A stretch of DNA of 64,000 nucleotides from Streptomyces sp. G-G2 (GCF_030063135.1 NZ_JASISO010000003.1:62001-126000), one strand, 5' to 3'. Counted from the stretch's first letter, positions 34,186-43,829 are shown. Program-made: numbers and translations. Notes: generated by a model from the sequence alone, not told the origin.

Positions 34186-35670
34186 ATGAGCGCAGCGGAC
34201 GGCCGCCCCAGGGCCCGGACCAGGCACGGCGTGGTCGAGGGCCGTACCGAGGAGGGCCTCGCGGTCTTCCGGGGCATCCCCTACGCCGCCCCGCCCGTCG
34301 ACGCCCTGCGCTTCGCGGCGCCCGCACCCCCGGCCGCCTGGGACGGCGTGCGCGACGCGGGATCGTACGGTCCGACCGCGCCCAAGGTCCCCTACCCGCA
34401 GCGGTTCGCCGCGCTGCTGCCCGACCCCGGGATCCCCGGCGACGACTGCCTGAACCTCAACGTCTGGACGCCCGCCACCGGCCCCGGGGCCCGGCTGCCC
34501 GTCATGGTGTGGCTGCACGGCGGCGCCTTCACCCGGGGCTCCGGCGCCGTACCCGTCTACGACGGCTCCGCCTTCGCCCGTGACGGCGTGGTCCTCGTCA
34601 GCGCCAACTACCGGCTCGGCGTGCTCGGCTACGGCCTCTTCCCCGACGCCCCGGCCAACCGGGGCCTGCTGGACCAGATCGCCGCCCTGGAATGGGTCCG
34701 CGACAACATCGCGGAGTTCGGCGGAGACCCGGACCGGGTGACCCTCTTCGGCGAATCGGCGGGCGCCATCAGCGTCGGCGCCCTGCTCGCCGCCCCCCGC
34801 GCCGCCGGACTGTTCGCCCGGGCGGCCCTGCAGAGCGGCGCCCCCGAGGTGCTCCCGCGCGACCGGGTCCGCCCGATGGTCCGCCGGATGGCCTCCCTGC
34901 TCAAGGTCCCCGCCACCGCCGAGGCCTTCGCCGCGGTGCCGTCCGACGCGCTGCTCGCCGCGCAGGCGGCGGTGCTGCGTCGCTCCGGCCCGCTCTTCGG
35001 CGGGCCCGGGTTCCACCTGGTCACCGACCCGGACACGCTGCCCGAGGAGCCGTTGGAGGTGCTCGCCCGCGGCCGGGCGGCGCGGGAGATACCCCTGCTG
35101 GTGGGCTGGACCGCCCAGGAGCACCGGCTGTGGCTGGCGCCCAGCGGGGCGATGCGCCTCGTCGACCAGCTCGGCCCGCTCGCCGTCGCGCTGGCCCGGC
35201 ACCGCAGCGGCAAGGACCGCCTGGCCGTGCGGGAACTGCGCGAGGAGCTGCCCGGGGCCGGCCCGGCCGACGTGGTGGGCAGGCTGCTCACGGACCAGCT
35301 GCTGCGCGATCCGCTGCGCCGCCTCGCCGGGGCCGACCGGGACGCGCCCAGCTATCTGTACGAGTTCGCCTGGCCGTCCGGGGTGCCCGGGCTCGGGGCC
35401 TGCCACGCGCTGGAGCTGGGCTTCGTGTTCGACACCCTCGCCGTGCCCGAGAGCGCCTGGCTGGCCGGGCCGGACGCCCCGCAGGCCCTCGCGGACGAGA
35501 TGCACGCCGCCTGGGTGCGCTTCGCGGTCACCGGCTGCCCGGGCTGGGAGCCCTGGGACGGCTCCGGCCCGCCGAAGGTGTTCGGCGGGCCGGAGCGGGA
35601 GGACGTGCGCGAGGGGGCGGGGGCGCGGGAGGCGCGGCGGGAGGCCGCTACTCCACTGGCCCTTCCATGA
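34186..35670 (+). CDS. Type-B carboxylesterase family protein
   Basis: A 494-residue carboxylesterase/lipase. The N-terminal EDCLxLNVW-like DDCLNLNVWTP, the oxyanion LHGGAF, and the nucleophile elbow GESAG (Ser191) are present, with NYRLGVLGY and GGDPDRVTLFGESAG in family order. There is no signal peptide. The ATG at 34186 follows a textbook AGGAGG (34175-34180). The last ~25 residues are Arg/Glu/Ala-rich and its 3' end overlaps the convergent esterase gene by 23 bases. Confidence 0.9.
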   Translation: MSAADGRPRARTRHGVVEGRTEEGLAVFRGIPYAAPPVDALRFAAPAPPAAWDGVRDAGSYGPTAPKVPYPQRFAALLPDPGIPGDDCLNLNVWTPATGPGARLPVMVWLHGGAFTRGSGAVPVYDGSAFARDGVVLVSANYRLGVLGYGLFPDAPANRGLLDQIAALEWVRDNIAEFGGDPDRVTLFGESAGAISVGALLAAPRAAGLFARAALQSGAPEVLPRDRVRPMVRRMASLLKVPATAEAFAAVPSDALLAAQAAVLRRSGPLFGGPGFHLVTDPDTLPEEPLEVLARGRAAREIPLLVGWTAQEHRLWLAPSGAMRLVDQLGPLAVALARHRSGKDRLAVRELREELPGAGPADVVGRLLTDQLLRDPLRRLAGADRDAPSYLYEFAWPSGVPGLGACHALELGFVFDTLAVPESAWLAGPDAPQALADEMHAAWVRFAVTGCPGWEPWDGSGPPKVFGGPEREDVREGAGAREARREAATPLALP

Positions 35671-36958
35671 CCTTGCTGATGAACTGGATCGGGCCCTCGC
35701 CCATGTTCGGCACGTAGGTCTTGGCGTTGTGCTGGCCACCCGGGATGACCCGCAGGCTCGTGTGGATCGGACCCTTGGTGTAGTTCGCGATGAACTTCTG
35801 CACGTCCGGCAGGGTCTTCTTGTTGCTCTCGTTGTCACCGACCTGGAAGGCCAGGTAGACGTCCGGGCCCTTCTTCGTGATGAGTTCCTTGGCCAGGAGC
35901 TCCGAGTTGTTCGCGGCCTTCTCGGTGTCGTGGCCCTTCCACAGCGAGGAGTCCGGGACGATGTCCGGGCCGGAGCAGATCGCGGCCTTGAACTTCTCCG
36001 GGTACTTCAGCACGGCCTTGAGGCTCGCGAACCCGCCGGTGGAGGAGCCCATGTAGGCCCAGCCGTCACGCGACTTGATGGTGCGGAAGTTCTCCCGGAT
36101 GAGGTCCGGGACGTCGTCGGTGAGCCAGGTACCCATCTTGGGTTGGCCCGGAATGTCGGATCCGTCCCAGTAGATTCCCTTGTCGTCGGGCCCCGGGTTC
36201 AGCACGGGCATGGCGAGGATGAAGGGCTTGCCCTTGCCCTCCGCGGACCACTTGCTGATGCTGGTCTGGAGACCGAGGTCGGTGCCCATCCAGTAGTTGT
36301 TGGGGTAACCGGCGCCGCCGGGGAGGGCGACCATCACGGGGAAGCCGCTCTTCGCGTACTTCGGGTCGAAGTACTCCTTCGGAGCCCAGACCCAGACCTT
36401 GCCCTTGAAGCCGGACTTCTTGCCGTCGAGGGTGACGACGGCGACGTGCGTGCCGTCCTCCAGGGTCGCCGCGTTCTTGAAGTCGGCCTTGGGGCCCGTG
36501 GGCATCAGGGCCTTGGAGTTGGCCGCCTGCTGGGCGCCGCCCCCCTTGTTGCCGTCGCCGCCGGGCTTGCCGAACGAGACGGCGCTGCCCTTGTCCGTGA
36601 AGGGGGGTATCTCGAAGTACGTCATCGCGGCCGCCGCGGCGCCCGCGAGGGCCAGCACCGTGCCACCGCCGATGAGCCAGCGCTTGACCTTGGACGTGCG
36701 GCGCGGCTCGGCGTCGGGGGCCACGTGCCCGCAGGTCGGGCACAGTTCGCCCGGCGCGACGCCCTGGTGACGGGGCTGCTGCTGGTACTGCGGCTGGTCC
36801 CCGTACTGGCCCTGGCCCTGCCCCTGCTGCTGGCGCTGGTACTGGGCGCGGGGCAGGGGCTGGGTCTGCTGCGGCTGCTGGTAGGGCCCGTCGGGTCGCT
36901 GCCCCTCGGGCGGGTACGGCTGGTACGGCTGGTACGGCCCGTCGGGCGAATACGACAT
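35648..36958 (-). CDS. Membrane-anchored esterase (PF00756-type alpha/beta hydrolase) with Gln/Pro-rich N-tail
   Basis: A 436-residue protein of three parts. Residues 1-85 are a cytoplasmic Pro/Gln/Tyr-rich tail ending in a single zinc-knuckle-like CPTCGH. A basic stretch and one membrane helix (about 92-113, WLIGGGTVLALAGAAAAAM) follow. The extracellular hydrolase domain has the elbow GSSTGG and a late GGQHN His. It resembles the antigen 85/esterase D group in fold. Similar tail-knuckle-helix organisation is common in actinobacterial membrane proteins. GGAGAG precedes the ATG. Confidence 0.8.
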   Translation of the reverse strand: MSYSPDGPYQPYQPYPPEGQRPDGPYQQPQQTQPLPRAQYQRQQQGQGQGQYGDQPQYQQQPRHQGVAPGELCPTCGHVAPDAEPRRTSKVKRWLIGGGTVLALAGAAAAAMTYFEIPPFTDKGSAVSFGKPGGDGNKGGGAQQAANSKALMPTGPKADFKNAATLEDGTHVAVVTLDGKKSGFKGKVWVWAPKEYFDPKYAKSGFPVMVALPGGAGYPNNYWMGTDLGLQTSISKWSAEGKGKPFILAMPVLNPGPDDKGIYWDGSDIPGQPKMGTWLTDDVPDLIRENFRTIKSRDGWAYMGSSTGGFASLKAVLKYPEKFKAAICSGPDIVPDSSLWKGHDTEKAANNSELLAKELITKKGPDVYLAFQVGDNESNKKTLPDVQKFIANYTKGPIHTSLRVIPGGQHNAKTYVPNMGEGPIQFISKVMEGPVE

Positions 36959-37214
36959 GTGCGGAGCTCTCCGGCTGTTACAGCCCCCGTTGGGGCGATG
37001 CGTGTCTTCGTCTGTTCGAAGGATGAACGAAACAGGCCTCAGGTTCCTAATTTTTGATTTTCTTGAGGCTCCCTAGGGCAGCTCCTTACCCGCCCCCGAG
37101 CATGCAGCGCGCGTTCGCATTCCGTTGGCCCGGCATGTCTGGCCACCGCACATCCCCGTCGGTATGGTGCCGACGCGCCGCCCCCAGAACCCCCCCTCAG
37201 CCGGAGGTATCACC

Positions 37215-38105
37215 GTGTTCGGCCTGCCCCTGTCACGGCCCCGACGCACCACCGCCCTCACCGCCGCCATAGGCCTCACCGCCGCCTTCGCGGCCCTGTG
37301 GACCTCGCTCGGACCCGCTCAGTCCGCACACGCGGCGGCCCTGCCCGCCCCCGACCACGTGGTGGTCGTGGTCTTCGAGAACCACGCCTACAACCAGGTC
37401 ATCGGCAGCTCCAGCGCCCCCTACATCAACTCCCTCGCGACGGGCGGTGCCAACCTCACCCAGTCGTTCGGCGTCACCCACCCGAGCCAGCCGAACTACA
37501 TGCAGCTCTTCTCGGGCTCCCACCAGGGCGTCACCGACGACAGCTGCTACACCCCCGGCTTCAGCTCCGCGCCCAACCTGGCCTCCGAACTGCTGGCCGC
37601 GGGCAAGACCTGGGGCAGCTACAACGAGACCCTGCCCAGCCAGGGCTCCACCACGTGCAGCAGCGGCAAGTACGCCCGCAAGCACAACCCCTGGTTCGCC
37701 TTCTCCAACGTCCCGACGAGCACGGCCAAGACCATGGCCCAGTTCCCGACGGACTACACCACCCTGCCCAAGGTCTCCTTCGTCGTCCCGAACCTGTGCA
37801 GCGACATGCACGACTGTTCGGTCGGCACCGGAGACACGTGGCTCAAGACCAACCTCAAGGCCTACGCGGACTGGGCCAAGACCCACAACAGCCTCCTCGT
37901 CGTCACCTTCGACGAGGACAACCGGCTCGCGGGCAACAAGATCCCGACCGTGCTCTACGGCCAGCCCGTGACCCCCGGCTCCTCCAGCGCCACCACCTAC
38001 AACCACTACGACATGCTGCGCACCCTGGAGGGCCTGGCGGGCCTGACCGCCCACGCGGGCAACGCCGCCACCGCCCACGACATCACGGGGATCTGGGCGA
38101 GCTGA
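37215..38105 (+). CDS. Secreted phosphoesterase (PF04185 acid phosphatase/phospholipase C-like)
   Basis: A 296-residue exported phosphoesterase. The signal peptide ends near AHAA (about residue 37). VVVVFENHAYNQVIG carries the family's metal-binding Glu-Asn; THPSQPNYMQLFSGSHQG and VVTFDEDN follow, with a final YNHYDMLRTLEGLAGL. Acts on phosphate mono- or diesters outside the cell. The GTG at 37215 follows CCGGAGG. Two bases separate it from the MFS gene, so the pair is an operon. Confidence 0.85.
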   Translation: MFGLPLSRPRRTTALTAAIGLTAAFAALWTSLGPAQSAHAAALPAPDHVVVVVFENHAYNQVIGSSSAPYINSLATGGANLTQSFGVTHPSQPNYMQLFSGSHQGVTDDSCYTPGFSSAPNLASELLAAGKTWGSYNETLPSQGSTTCSSGKYARKHNPWFAFSNVPTSTAKTMAQFPTDYTTLPKVSFVVPNLCSDMHDCSVGTGDTWLKTNLKAYADWAKTHNSLLVVTFDEDNRLAGNKIPTVLYGQPVTPGSSSATTYNHYDMLRTLEGLAGLTAHAGNAATAHDITGIWAS

Positions 38106-38107
38106 CG

Positions 38108-39412
38108 ATGTACGTTGCGGACAGCCGCGGCACCCCCGCGCCCGCCGTGACCACCGAGCAGGCCGTCGCCCCGGGCATCCGCCCGGGGCGGCGCGCCGCG
38201 CTCGGCCCCACGGTCTTCGCCCTCGGCACGGTCAGCCTGATCACCGACGTCTCCTCCGAGATGGTCACGGCCGTCCTGCCGCTCTACCTCGTCGCCGGAC
38301 TCGGCCTCACCCCGCTGGGGTTCGGCCTGCTCGACGGTGTCTACAACGGGGTCAGCGCCCTCGTCCGGCTCACCGGCGGCCACCTGGGCGACCGCTCCGG
38401 CCGCCACAAACTGCTCGCCGGACTCGGTTACGGCCTCTCCGCCCTGTGCAAACCGCTGCTCCTCCTCGCGCACACCCTCCCCGCCATCGGCGCCGTGCTC
38501 GCCCTCGACCGCACCGGCAAGGGCCTGCGCACCGCCCCGCGCGACGCCATGATCTCCCTGGCCAGCAGCCCCGAGACACGCGGCCGGGCCTTCGGCGCCC
38601 ACCGCGCCATGGACACCGCGGGCGCCCTGATCGGCCCGGTCCTCGCCTTCCTGATCCTGCGCGGGGCGGCCGACGGCTACGACGCCGTCTTCACCGTCAG
38701 CTCCTGCGTGGCCGCCCTCGGCGTCCTCGTCCTCGTGCTGTTCGTACCCCGCCACACCCCCGCGGGCCGCCGGGCCCCGGCCGCGGAGCCCGGGTCCGTC
38801 GCTGCCCGCGTCCCGCTGCGGGCCTCCGTCGGCCTGCTGCGCCGCCCCGGCCTGCGCCGGATCAGCGTCTGCGCCCTGCTGCTCGGCCTGTGCACCGTCA
38901 GCGACGCCTTCGTCTTCCTGCTGCTCCAGCACGCCACCGGCATCGCCGACCGCTGGTTCGCCCTACTGCCGCTCGGCACCGCCGCGGCCTTCTTCCTGCT
39001 CGCGCTGCCCCTGGGCAGGCTCGCCGACCTGATCGGCCGCCGCCGGGTCTTCCTCGGCGGACACCTCGCCCTGCTCCTCGCCTACGGGCTGCTGCTGACC
39101 GGCGACGTCCTGCCCGGCATGCCCTACGCCGTCCTGCTCCTGCACGGCGCCTTCTACGCCGCCACCGACGGCGTACTGATGGCCGCCGCCGCGGACACCG
39201 TGCCCGAGGAACACCGCGGCGCGGGCCTGGCCCTCGTACAGACCGGCCAGGCGCTCTCCCGCTTCGTCTGCTCCATCGGCTTCGGCGCCGCCTGGACCGC
39301 CTGGGGCGCCCGGCCCGCGCTGATCGCCGCCGCCGCCCTGCTCGCCGTATCCGTCGCCGTGTGCGCCCGCCTGCGCCTCAGCGACGGCACCGGACCCGCC
39401 TCCGCGGCCTAG
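38108..39412 (+). CDS. MFS transporter
   Basis: A 434-residue permease with about 12 hydrophobic segments. The loop 2-3 motif is GGHLGDRSGRHK and the matching GRLADLIGRRR lies in the second half. DRTGKGLRTAPRDAMIS resembles a subgroup of MFS exporters with unknown substrates. It is coupled to the upstream phosphoesterase and followed 25 bases later by a TolB-like protein, suggesting one transcription unit. Confidence 0.85.
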   Translation: MYVADSRGTPAPAVTTEQAVAPGIRPGRRAALGPTVFALGTVSLITDVSSEMVTAVLPLYLVAGLGLTPLGFGLLDGVYNGVSALVRLTGGHLGDRSGRHKLLAGLGYGLSALCKPLLLLAHTLPAIGAVLALDRTGKGLRTAPRDAMISLASSPETRGRAFGAHRAMDTAGALIGPVLAFLILRGAADGYDAVFTVSSCVAALGVLVLVLFVPRHTPAGRRAPAAEPGSVAARVPLRASVGLLRRPGLRRISVCALLLGLCTVSDAFVFLLLQHATGIADRWFALLPLGTAAAFFLLALPLGRLADLIGRRRVFLGGHLALLLAYGLLLTGDVLPGMPYAVLLLHGAFYAATDGVLMAAAADTVPEEHRGAGLALVQTGQALSRFVCSIGFGAAWTAWGARPALIAAAALLAVSVAVCARLRLSDGTGPASAA

Positions 39413-39437
39413 TGCCGCGTCCGAAAGGCCCCCTTCC

Positions 39438-40466
39438 ATGACGCTCCAGCGCCGCCTCCTGATCCTGCTCGCCGCCGTCCTCGTCCTCGCCGGGGTGGGC
39501 GCCGTCGCCGTCGTACGGGCCTCCTCCCGCGCGGAGGAGAAGAACCACGAGCGGGCGGGCGGCCCGCGGATCACCGAAGGCCGCATCTCGCTGGCCCCGG
39601 GCGACGGCGGACGGCGGATCGTGTTCCGGAACATGGCCTGGGGACCGCACCGCGACGAGCTCGCCACCGTGCCCGCCGGGCAGCCGCAGGGGGAGCGCAC
39701 CGCCTCCGGGGTCTCGTGCCTGCGCTTCTTCGCCGCCGCGGGCACCGGCATCTGCCTGAAGGCGGTCAAGGGCGGGGTCCAGGACAGCTACCGCGCGGTC
39801 GTGCTCGACGACCACGTGAAGGAGATTTCCAGCCATCCGCTCGCCGGGATCCCGACCCGGGCCAGGGTCTCGCCCGAAGGACACCTGGTCGCCTGGACGG
39901 TGTTCGTCGGCGGGGACTCGTACGCCGGTACCAACTTCTCCACCCGCACCTCCGTGCTGGACCTCCGCACCGGGAAGTACGACGCCTCGCTGGAGGACTT
40001 CACCGTCCGCAAGGACGGGCACACCTACCGGGCGGCCGACATGAACTTCTGGGGCGTGACCTTCGCGGCGGACGAGCGGACCTTCTACGCGACCCTCGCC
40101 ACCGGCGGCAAGACCTACCTGGTCCACGGGGACCTCGTCGAGCGCACCCTCACCACGGTCCGCGAGAACGTCGAGTGCCCCTCGCTGTCGCCCGACGGCA
40201 CCCGGATCGCCTTCAAGAAGCGGGTGGCGGGGGCCCCCGAGGACGCGCCGTGGCGGCTCTACGCCCTGGACCTCGCCTCCGGTACCGAAACCCCGCTCGC
40301 CGAGCCGCGCAGCGTCGACGACCAAGCGGTGTGGACCGACGACCACACGGTCGTCTACTCCCTGCCCGGGGACTTCGGCGCCGACCTGTACTCCGTACCG
40401 GCCGACGGCAGCGGCGCACCCGTCCCCCTGATGCCCTCGGCCCTCGCCCCGTCCTTCCTCGGCTGA
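39438..40466 (+). CDS. TolB-like beta-propeller membrane protein
   Basis: A 342-residue protein with one N-terminal membrane helix (about 7-27) and an extracellular WD40/TolB-like propeller with repeats such as ECPSLSPDGTRIAFKKR and ADLYSVPADGSG. The role is unknown; it probably binds a protein or ligand in the phosphoesterase-MFS-TolB unit. Its TGA lies inside the loop of the terminator hairpin. Confidence 0.8.
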   Translation: MTLQRRLLILLAAVLVLAGVGAVAVVRASSRAEEKNHERAGGPRITEGRISLAPGDGGRRIVFRNMAWGPHRDELATVPAGQPQGERTASGVSCLRFFAAAGTGICLKAVKGGVQDSYRAVVLDDHVKEISSHPLAGIPTRARVSPEGHLVAWTVFVGGDSYAGTNFSTRTSVLDLRTGKYDASLEDFTVRKDGHTYRAADMNFWGVTFAADERTFYATLATGGKTYLVHGDLVERTLTTVRENVECPSLSPDGTRIAFKKRVAGAPEDAPWRLYALDLASGTETPLAEPRSVDDQAVWTDDHTVVYSLPGDFGADLYSVPADGSGAPVPLMPSALAPSFLG

Positions 40467-40488
40467 GCACGGCCGAGGAAGGACGGGG
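40447..40488. terminator. Terminator hairpin spanning the TolB gene stop codon
   Basis: CCCCGTCCTTCCTCGGC (40447-40463) pairs perfectly with GCCGAGGAAGGACGGGG (40472-40488). The 8-base loop starts with the TGA stop. The left arm encodes the last residues of the protein. It also faces the convergent GNAT gene. Confidence 0.8.
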
Positions 40489-40508
40489 AACGCAGGACCG
40501 CGGTGTCC

Positions 40509-41201
40509 TTACGCCGGGATCAGCGATCCGGCGGAACGCCGTGAGCGGCGCGGCCGGCCGGCCGCGATCCGCAGCTCGATGACGGAGCGGACGGCGGGCC
40601 ACTCCTCGTCGAGCACCGAGTAGAAGGCCGTACTGCGGACGGCGCCGTCCAGCCCCCGCGAATGGGCCCGGCGGACCCCCTCGCAGGTCAGCCCGAGCCG
40701 TTCCATGGCCGCGCGGGAGCGGGTGTTGCGGGCGTCGGCCCGCAGGGAGATCCGGCGGACCCCCCAGGTCTCGAAGGCATGGCGGAGCATGAGGAGCTTC
40801 GCCTCGGTATTGATGCCGGTTCCCTGGGCACCCGGCGAGAGCCAGGTGTTCCCGATCTCCGCGGCATCGGGGATCGCCGTGGCCGGATCGCCGTACGGGA
40901 CTCCGGGCACAGCGGGCCACACCAGCGGGCCCTGCCAGTAGTCGAGTTCCAGGAACCGGGTCGATCCCACCACCCGGCCGTCGGTGGCTCTGACCACCGC
41001 GAACGGGAGGGATCGACCCGCCGCCTGATCGGCGAGGGCGCGGTCCATGTACTCGTGGGACGCCTGCAGCCCGTGGGGCACGGGGGTGAAGGCGTAAGTC
41101 CTGCGATCCTCGGCCCCGGCCAGGGCCAGGGCCTCGGTGTGATGGGGGGCGAGGGGCTCGAGCCGCACGGTGCGGCCGGCGAGGAGTACGGGTGCGGGCA
41201 C
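40509..41201 (-). CDS. GNAT acetyltransferase (RimJ/RimL type)
   Basis: A 230-residue N-acetyltransferase. LLAGRTVRLEPLAPHHTEAL opens the domain; VVGSTRFLELDYWQG, TWLSPGAQGTGINTEAKLLM (acetyl-CoA loop) and NTRSRAAMERLGL follow in RimJ/RimL order. It acetylates a protein N-terminus or small amine. The C-terminal 40 residues (IAAGRPRRSRRSAGS) form a basic tail. Convergent with the TolB gene. Confidence 0.85.
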   Translation of the reverse strand: MPAPVLLAGRTVRLEPLAPHHTEALALAGAEDRRTYAFTPVPHGLQASHEYMDRALADQAAGRSLPFAVVRATDGRVVGSTRFLELDYWQGPLVWPAVPGVPYGDPATAIPDAAEIGNTWLSPGAQGTGINTEAKLLMLRHAFETWGVRRISLRADARNTRSRAAMERLGLTCEGVRRAHSRGLDGAVRSTAFYSVLDEEWPAVRSVIELRIAAGRPRRSRRSAGSLIPA

Positions 41202-41672
41202 GGAGCCTTCGGTCCTTCTGGGCGGTGGGGTGGTTGCACAGTCTGCGCTCCTGACGTCACCCCCCGCGCAAAACGCGAGTGAAAGGCAACGGGCTGTCAG
41301 GTGAACGCGAGTGGCTCAATGTAGCCCCTGGAAGTCCCCATATGAACCCCCCTTTTGGCAACGGCGCGGCACTGTTTTCCGAGGGCCCCGGCGCCCGTGT
41401 CGGAGCACCTGTATTTCCGGTCCGCGGGCATCCGTTCCGCCGCTCGGAGCGGGCTGTGCGGGGGGCCTGCGCGGCGTGTCGCCGGGCGCGCGGATGCGCG
41501 GATGCGCGGGGAGACCCCAGGGCACGCCCTCGTGCGAGGCTCCCGTTCGGCGCTCGTGCGCGGCTTCCGTCGGCGGTGATCGCGCCGGACCTGTTGGTGA
41601 CGGCAAGCGGCCCAGTGGGCCTACGGTCAATTGCACCATCCGCCGACGCCGTATGCCTGATGAAATGGTTGG
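41202..41672. other. 471-base gap without a recognisable gene
   Basis: No reading frame here resembles a protein. A short tandem GCGCGGAT repeat (about 41490-41509) is present. The GNAT and MFS promoters must lie here but no consensus pair was identified. Confidence 0.5.
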
Positions 41673-42917
41673 ATGACGATACGGATCCTGCCGCCGCCGG
41701 GCGCGTCGCGCCGACTGGCCGCCGCCCAGCTGAGCAATTCCGTCGGTGACGGTGCCTACTACGTGTGTTCGGCGCTCTACTTCACCCGGGTGGTCGGTCT
41801 GTCGGCCGCCCAGATCGGCCTCGGTCTGACCATCGCGTGGGCCGTCGGATCCGTGGCGGGCGTCCCGATCGGGGCGTTCGCCGACCGGCGGGGCCCGCGC
41901 GGCACCTCGGTGCTCCTGGCGCTGGCCACGGCCGCCGCCGTCGCGTCCTTCCTGCTGATCACCTCGTTCTGGCCCTTCCTGCTGGCCGCGTGCGTGTACG
42001 CGACCGCCCAGTGCGGACTGGCCGCGGCCCGCCAGGCGCTGCTGGCGGGGCTGGTGGCCCCGGGGGAGCGGACCGGGGTGCTGGCCCACCTCCAGTCGAT
42101 GCTGAACGGCGGGCTGGCGCTCGGCGCGGCCATCGGCGGGCTCGCGCTCAGCGCGGACACGGGGGCGGCGTACCGCCTGGTGTTCGTGCTGGACGCGGTG
42201 AGTTTCCTCGTCTGCGCCGGGGTGCTGCTGCGGCTGCCCGCGGTGGAACCGCTGCCCGGGCGCGCGGCGGGGGAGCCGCGCCTGGCGGTGCTCCGCGACC
42301 GCCCGTACGCGCTGGTCACCCTGCTGAACGCGATCCTGCTGCTGCGGATGCCGCTGCTGAGCCTGGCCATCCCGCTGTGGATCGTGGAGCGCACGCACGC
42401 GCCGGGCTGGCTGGTGTCGGCGCTGTTCGTGCTGAACACGGTCGCCGTGATGCTCTTCCAGGTCCGGATGGCCCGACCGGTGAGCGACCTGGCGAGCGCG
42501 CGGAACGCGGTGCGCGGCTCGGGTCTGGTGATGGCGGCCTCCTGCGTGGTCTTCGCGCTGTCCGCGCTGCCCGCCGGGGCCTGGGCCGCCGCGGCCCTGC
42601 TGGTCGTGGGCGCGCTGCTCCAGGTGCATGCCGAGATGCGGCAGTCCGCCGGGTCCTGGCAGATCAGCTTCTCGCTGGCCCCGCCCGAGCGGATCGGCCA
42701 GTACCAGGGCTTCTTCGGTACCGGGGTGCCGGTGGCCCGGACCCTGGGCCCGCTGCTGCTGACCTCGCTGCTGCTCCTGTGGGGCATTCCGGGCTGGCTG
42801 CTGCTGGGCGGGGTCCTGCTGGCGGCTTCCTGGGCGATGGGTCCGGCCGTGCGCTGGGCGGCGGACCGGGAGGCGCGGACCGCGGAGGGCGCGCGGGCCG
42901 TCGTACGCGCGAACTGA
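41673..42917 (+). CDS. MFS transporter
   Basis: A 414-residue permease with about 12 hydrophobic segments and GAFADRRGPRGT at the loop 2-3 position. The central GERTGVLAHLQSMLNGGLALGA is like drug-efflux-type MFS proteins of actinobacteria. The substrate is unknown. The ATG at 41673 has a weak Shine-Dalgarno (AAATGGTTGG). It stands alone and is convergent with the GntR gene. Confidence 0.85.
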   Translation: MTIRILPPPGASRRLAAAQLSNSVGDGAYYVCSALYFTRVVGLSAAQIGLGLTIAWAVGSVAGVPIGAFADRRGPRGTSVLLALATAAAVASFLLITSFWPFLLAACVYATAQCGLAAARQALLAGLVAPGERTGVLAHLQSMLNGGLALGAAIGGLALSADTGAAYRLVFVLDAVSFLVCAGVLLRLPAVEPLPGRAAGEPRLAVLRDRPYALVTLLNAILLLRMPLLSLAIPLWIVERTHAPGWLVSALFVLNTVAVMLFQVRMARPVSDLASARNAVRGSGLVMAASCVVFALSALPAGAWAAAALLVVGALLQVHAEMRQSAGSWQISFSLAPPERIGQYQGFFGTGVPVARTLGPLLLTSLLLLWGIPGWLLLGGVLLAASWAMGPAVRWAADREARTAEGARAVVRAN

Positions 42918-42923
42918 CCGTCC

Positions 42924-42943
42924 GGCGGGCCGGGTGGCCCGCC
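42924..42943. terminator. Hairpin between convergent MFS and GntR genes
   Basis: GGCGGGCC and GGCCCGCC pair over 8 bases with a GGGT loop, seven bases after the MFS stop. There is no U-tract. Confidence 0.6.
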
Positions 42944-43058
42944 CGGGTCCGGGCCTGCCGGGTGAGCGCCCGGGGCCGGGCCGTCCGGGCCCTCGCGGAC
43001 GGGTCTTCGGACCCCGGGGCGGGGGACCGATGCCGTCCGGGCCGCGCGCCCGCGCGTG

Positions 43059-43829
43059 TCAGTCTGTCTGGAGGGTCGTGCGCAGCCGGTAGCGGTCCCC
43101 GCTGTACTCCACCGTGGAGAGGAGCAACGGCCGCTGGTCACGCGCGTACACGGTCTGGTCGAGGACGAGGACGGGCGCGCCCTCGGCGATGCCCAGGTGA
43201 CCGGCGAGCACCGCGTCGGCCGAGCGTGCCTCGATGGTCGCCTCGGCCCGCTCGGGCTCGACGCCCCAGCGGCGCAACTCCTCGAAGAGCGAGGCGTCAC
43301 GGAAGTCGGTCCGGGCCAGTTCCGGGGCGAGATCGGCGACCAGCAGGGTGCGGTCGAGCGCGATCCGTACGTCGTTGAGCAGCCGGACCCGCTCCAGCCG
43401 GATCAGCGGGGTGCCCGCGGGCACGTCGAGCCGGTCGGCGTCGTCGAGCGAGGCCGTGACGGTGTCGTGGCGCAGGACGTCGGAGCTGGGCCGCATGTGC
43501 TTGCGGCGCGCGGTGGCGGTGAACGACTCCAGGTCCTTGGGCCACTCGCGGGCGGGTGCGGGCGGCGCGGGGGCGGCCACGAACCAGCCGCGCCCGTGCG
43601 AGGAGGTGACGAGGTCCTGTTCGACGAGGTGGGCGAGGGCGCGGCGCAGGGTCACCCGGGAGATGTCCAGCCGGGTGCACAGTTCGCGCTCCGGCGGCAG
43701 CTTGCTGCCCGCGGACAGGCCCCGGCAGGCGATCTCCTCGCGGATGCGGTCGGCGGCCCGGGACCACAGGGGGTCGGCTCCCTGGGCGGCGCCGGGAGCG
43801 GTGGCAGCCGTCGTGGCGTCGTCGGTCAT
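43059..43829 (-). CDS. GntR-family regulator with UTRA domain (DasR-like)
   Basis: A 256-residue HutC-subfamily regulator. The winged helix (about 15-80) shows LSAGSKLPPERELCTRLDIS followed by RVTLRRALAHLVEQDLV. A UTRA effector domain (about 105-250) has RLERVRL and ALDRTLLVADLAPEL. It is divergent from the PTS permease and SIS isomerase genes, so it probably senses a sugar phosphate and controls them. The ATG at 43829 lacks a Shine-Dalgarno; an in-frame ATG at 43841 is an alternative. Confidence 0.88.
   Translation of the reverse strand: MTDDATTAATAPGAAQGADPLWSRAADRIREEIACRGLSAGSKLPPERELCTRLDISRVTLRRALAHLVEQDLVTSSHGRGWFVAAPAPPAPAREWPKDLESFTATARRKHMRPSSDVLRHDTVTASLDDADRLDVPAGTPLIRLERVRLLNDVRIALDRTLLVADLAPELARTDFRDASLFEELRRWGVEPERAEATIEARSADAVLAGHLGIAEGAPVLVLDQTVYARDQRPLLLSTVEYSGDRYRLRTTLQTD

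Noticed and set aside
41202..41672. Small plus-strand frames in the gap before the MFS gene (for example from 41311)
   Set aside because: They are Arg/Pro/Ser-rich, overlap each other in several frames, lack good ribosome sites and do not resemble proteins.
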